DNA from: Portulaca oleracea
Lineage: Eukaryota > Streptophyta > Magnoliopsida > Caryophyllales > Portulacaceae
Assembly (NCBI GenBank): GCA_029582165.1
Contig: CM055877.1
Location: forward strand, 22,953,355-23,017,354
Direction: 5' to 3'
DNA: 64,000 nucleotides
Below the pieces are notes generated by a model. That model saw nothing but the letters and a program-made list of their open reading frames with translations, was not told where the DNA came from and searched no databases. A program made the translations under genes and the position numbers. Positions 60,774-64,000 of the stretch are shown here, piece by piece (positions within the stretch are counted from its first letter, which is position 1; every line of letters starts with the position of its first letter).

Positions 60774-61850
60774 TTTTACCGTTAAGTCTATTCGTAGTCT
60801 AGTGAATAAGTCTTAAGGAGAAATAGGTTTAACCCTTGACTACTAGCTACTAAAGTGATCTCTCATCTTGTGTAAGTGACCGCGGTATCTCATATTTCCA
60901 ACAGAAACTTTCTTGGCAATTAGGGTATTGGGATCAAGACTACCTTAACAAAAATAAATTTTCCATTGACGACTCAGTTAATTGGTTAGGAACACTCGAC
61001 TTGTTAATATGCAATGCAAAATAAGACAAAATCAAATGAAAGCACCTTTAGTTTCCTCTTAGCTGCCCCAACGGCGCCATTAGTAAATCAAATGAAATTT
61101 ATGGAGCGTTTGGGTGGACCCATAGAAATTTTTTTTTTCCTAGAGAAATTTTCCTTGGAAAGTTTTTCATAGGAAAGATTTTGCTGAGAAAAATTTTCGT
61201 TAGGTCTCCTTAAAGGAAAGTTTTCCTAGGAAAATGTGGAAATGGTAATCCCATAAAGTTTTTTTCAAGATCAACATACATTCAAATATGAAGAAAATAA
61301 GCCAACCTGAGAAAATTGACCATTTCTCAGAGTTTTTAACCAACCAAATGCACCCTAAACGATTGCCAATTTCGAGTTCTTCTTTGAAAGTTTCCAACAA
61401 CACCCAAGAAAATCTCCTTTCTACTGAAACTTTGTTGAAATTGAATTGAGGCCCGTTCTTTTTTTATTTTAGTTAATTAATCTAATTTATTAACTTTACT
61501 TACTTTTACATACCTACTGGTAAATACCCACGCGTTGCTATGTGATAAATTAAAAAATAGTAATGTGTTGGTTGATATGATTTAGATCATATATCACAAC
61601 GATATAAAACGGATAAAGTCTATAAGTAGAAATGTTATAAGTAATAATGTAGCAAAAATTAACGGAAAGAAACTGCAATATACTATGCAGATACTTAATT
61701 AGTTTGTATAAATTCAGTAAATACATACGAATATATCCTTACGAAGGAACCTATAAGGGATAAGTAACTATAGTAATTAGGGAAGTAAATATGAAAATAT
61801 TCTAAATACAATTCAATTCCATATGATGTTTAAATGACCTAGGCCCTGTT
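60774..61850. other. AT-rich intergenic region
   Basis: No gene. The stretch 61130-61250 is rich in TTTTCC and GGAAAA words with a palindrome TTTTCCTAGGAAAA, perhaps a degraded foldback element. Confidence 0.4.
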
Positions 61851-61852
61851 CT

Positions 61853-62142
61853 TTTCTGCGGTTCCACATCGCACCTGCCATATTTTTCTACACTTAACGC
61901 AGTCTTTTTATATATGATACCATATCATTTCACACTTTACCACATCAATCATAACTTTCTTTATCCTCATTTTTCTCTCTCTTTACTTTTCTTCTCTACT
62001 TTTCACATTCTTTCTCTTCACTTATCATATCAATCATTCTTACGACAACTTCTACTATATCTTACCATACCATACCATACCACACTTTCCCCAACATTAC
62101 CATACCATACCATTTACCACACTCCATTTGCGGCACAAAAGA
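61853..62142. mobile_element. Possible small inverted-repeat MITE with CATAC microsatellite
   Basis: Left GGCCCTGTTCTTTTCTGCGG and right ...CCGC-like GGCACAAAAGAATATGCC are imperfectly complementary. The interior is T/C-rich with several ACCATACCAT units (62063-62112). No target duplication is convincing. Confidence 0.4.
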
Positions 62143-62262
62143 ATATGCCTTTTATATAATTATCAATTTAGTATTTTTATGGTTTCAATTCTATGTAGCA
62201 ATGTAGCTAAATTTTATGTGACTACTCTTTATTATTTCTTAAAATTTTACTATAATCTCCTT

Positions 62263-62265
<3 letters not shown>

Positions 62266-62299
<34 letters not shown>
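62266..62299. repeat. (TA)n microsatellite, left part
   Basis: TA repeats to the left of the MITE, continuing at 62621-62672 on the right. Confidence 0.95.
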
Positions 62300-62303
<4 letters not shown>

Positions 62304-62618
62304 TTTTGGCCACAAATAATCCATACTGAGGGGCTTGTGACTGAGAATAATCCAAAGTGACTTTTATCGACAATCAGCTTTTTCACTATTTTCTCACAAA
62401 TTCGAGTCAATCTGGCACGGAAAGTCGACGTGGCGACGGAAATTTCCTTTTGAAGTATGAATAAACATACTTTCGGTCGCCACGTCGCCTTCCGGTCTTG
62501 AAATTGACTTTGACCGCTATGAGAAAATAGTGAAAAAGATCTGACGCCATAATGAAAATTCACTTTGGATTATTCCCAGTCACAAGCCCCTCAATACGGA
62601 TTATGTGTGGCCAAAAAC

Positions 62619-62620
<2 letters not shown>
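62300..62620. mobile_element. MITE inserted in a (TA)n microsatellite
   Basis: A 321-bp element with long inverted ends: GGGTTTTTGGCCACAAATAA and its complement, nearly perfect for about 60 bp; further inverted homology lies inside. No coding capacity. The TA flank hides the target duplication length. Superfamily uncertain; the GGG termini and length fit a Mutator-like or Micron-like MITE. Confidence 0.85.

Positions 62621-62672
<52 letters not shown>
62621..62672. repeat. (TA)n microsatellite, right part
   Basis: About 26 TA units to the right of the MITE. Confidence 0.95.
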
Positions 62673-62676
<4 letters not shown>

Positions 62677-63680
62677 CTATCCATGACAGACATGACTTCA
62701 TCAATTTCCAACAATTTTTACCAATGAAAAATATTTTGCTTTCACCGAAACTTCAACATTTTTGTGGGGAACATATTGCAAGTAGTTTACATTTACCCTA
62801 CTTGAAGTTTCAACTAGGCATCCAATAATAAGAATATTGCACTCAAGATATCAAGTCGATCAAATGAGCAACAACCAATTTGCGCCAGTGCATGCTATAA
62901 GAACAAAAAATATTTGAAAAATAAATTTCTAGTCGGGGGATTCTATCATAGTTGAAATTTTTTTCAACTATGATATTTAAATAGTATATTCGACCACTAA
63001 AAGGCTAAAATTAATAATATTCATCAATGTGATTTGTTCTAATAAATAATGACATTCATCGAGATATAATTTTTTGACAAAATTTAATATTTCTATGGAT
63101 ATTTTACCATAATTAGAACTTTTTCAACTATCGTAGTTGAAAAATGTATCATATCATTGATTCTACCCTAAAATATTGAAATCAGTTTATTTTGATTAAA
63201 ATGTTGGAATAGTTGTATTTGTTGGTATATAAATCCTTTTAACAATGAAATTTATCTTGCTCAAATTAACATTAAATGAACATTCAACTGCCATAGTTGG
63301 AAAAAAAAAATTATGGTAGTATTTTCATTTCTAGTCATGCTGATGTTGGATATCAAAAAAAAAGAAATTAATCATGGTTTGTAAGAGGGGAGTTTGGTTG
63401 TAGTAAAATTGTGTCAGCAGTGATAGGGAAAAGGGGAGGGGCGTGGGGATAGCTGGAGAGGAACGAGAAATTGCAATTATTAAGGAGAATAGATAGTGGT
63501 TCCGAAAAGTAGTCTGTGAAAATCAATCATACATTCTATTAATACATAGTATAGATTTTCAAATTATTTTACCTACCTTGGATAATATATATTTGAAAAT
63601 TAATTTATTTAACAAAAAAAGGAAATTCTATGTGACTTACCTTACTCACACTACCTTATTCAACAATTCTAATATTTAAT
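62673..63680. other. AT-rich intergenic region
   Basis: No gene. The phrases 'ATAGTTGAAAT' and 'TTTCAACTATGATA' recur in both orientations (62952-62974, 63119-63145, 63290), perhaps from a small old hairpin element. Confidence 0.4.
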
Positions 63681-63858
63681 TGTTGGGATTCACCCATGAG
63701 TAAATGTTCTACATAGGAAAAATAACGAGAAATGACATGGTATATAAGTCAAGTGAGTTACTCTTCTTAACACCAAATGGTTTTAAGATGAAACATCTCT
63801 TAACTTGTGTACCATGAGCCTTGGTTGAAATGAGCTCCCGTCTTGGATCTTCCCAACA
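63681..63858 (+). repeat. Probable 5' LTR of a TRIM element
   Basis: A 178-bp sequence TGTTGGGATTCACCC ... GGATCTTCCCAACA with the short inverted ends TGTTGGGA/TCCCAACA, directly followed by AG and a tRNA-Met PBS. The length is typical of a terminal-repeat retrotransposon in miniature. The rest lies beyond the window, so the second LTR is unseen. Confidence 0.7.
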
Positions 63859-63860
63859 AG

Positions 63861-63872
63861 TGGTATCAGAGC
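63861..63872 (+). promoter_or_regulatory. Primer-binding site of the TRIM-like element
   Basis: TGGTATCAGAGC, the standard initiator tRNA-Met site. The remaining 128 bp (63873-64000) are element interior with no gene. Confidence 0.8.
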
Positions 63873-64000
63873 CGATGGTTTGTTTGGCTGGGCGCAAGGT
63901 GCGGGAAGATGGTCCCGTAAAAATCATCATAGATAGGAGCATGGACCATGGCGCGCGCGCAACTGGGTCTCCTGTACGTGCAGAGTGGTGTTATGAAACT

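Overview
The window is plant nuclear DNA, almost certainly from a eudicot: AT-rich, with short GT-AG introns, TATA-box LTRs and several plant transposon families. I could not place the family or species. Only one intact host gene is visible: a six-exon ubiquitin-conjugating enzyme of the UBC15-18 (UBE2W-like) group at 49254-52394. Nearly everything else is transposable elements, many nested in one another.

Left third (1-26616): a Copia element (5' LTR remnant 19325-19375, 3' LTR 25906-26616) was hit twice. A non-autonomous Tat-type Ty3/Gypsy element (1-19324, + strand) sits in its 5' LTR. A second Tat element (6825-15617, - strand, GTTGC target duplication, gag only) sits inside the first. 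On the other side a 4.6 kb CACTA-like element (20988-25570) sits in the Copia pol remnant, inside one copy of a 136-bp tandem duplication.

Middle (26617-47188): decayed retroelement sequence, a tRNA-type SINE (28734-28981, 14-bp target duplication), a small Mutator-like MITE (31957-32509, 9-bp target duplication), the 3' end of a third Tat element (LTR 34211-35174), Stowaway MITEs, and a hAT element (36501-47188) split by a 9.4 kb MULE (36962-46373, 9-bp target duplication). The MULE carries a decayed transposase gene and, convergent to it, a GRF zinc-finger/coiled-coil/membrane-anchor gene, the same arrangement as mudrA and mudrB in maize MuDR. It also holds a fragment that looks like a captured host gene.

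Right third (47189-64000): a degenerate repeat block upstream of the ubiquitin E2 gene, the gene itself, a 1 kb poly(A) retroposon with a 16-bp target duplication, a Stowaway MITE, a 1.1 kb CACTA element with palindromic subterminal repeats, a 3.95 kb non-autonomous Gypsy element (TTAGG target duplication), a MITE inside a TA microsatellite, and the start of a probable TRIM element.

The most unusual signal is inverted-repeat structure inside the LTR elements. (i) Three different Tat LTRs keep the same succession of hairpins around a fixed GTAACCTTACCCC strand while the stem bases change in pairs. (ii) The inner Tat element has an array of about 18 stem-loops with a nearly constant 8-base loop and variable stems. 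(iii) All three Tat elements have an inverted repeat whose 3' arm runs into the polypurine tract. (iv) Short U3 hairpins differ by paired changes between the two LTRs of one Gypsy element, and a related palindrome occurs in an unrelated Copia LTR. I read these by eye; none was folded or aligned computationally.
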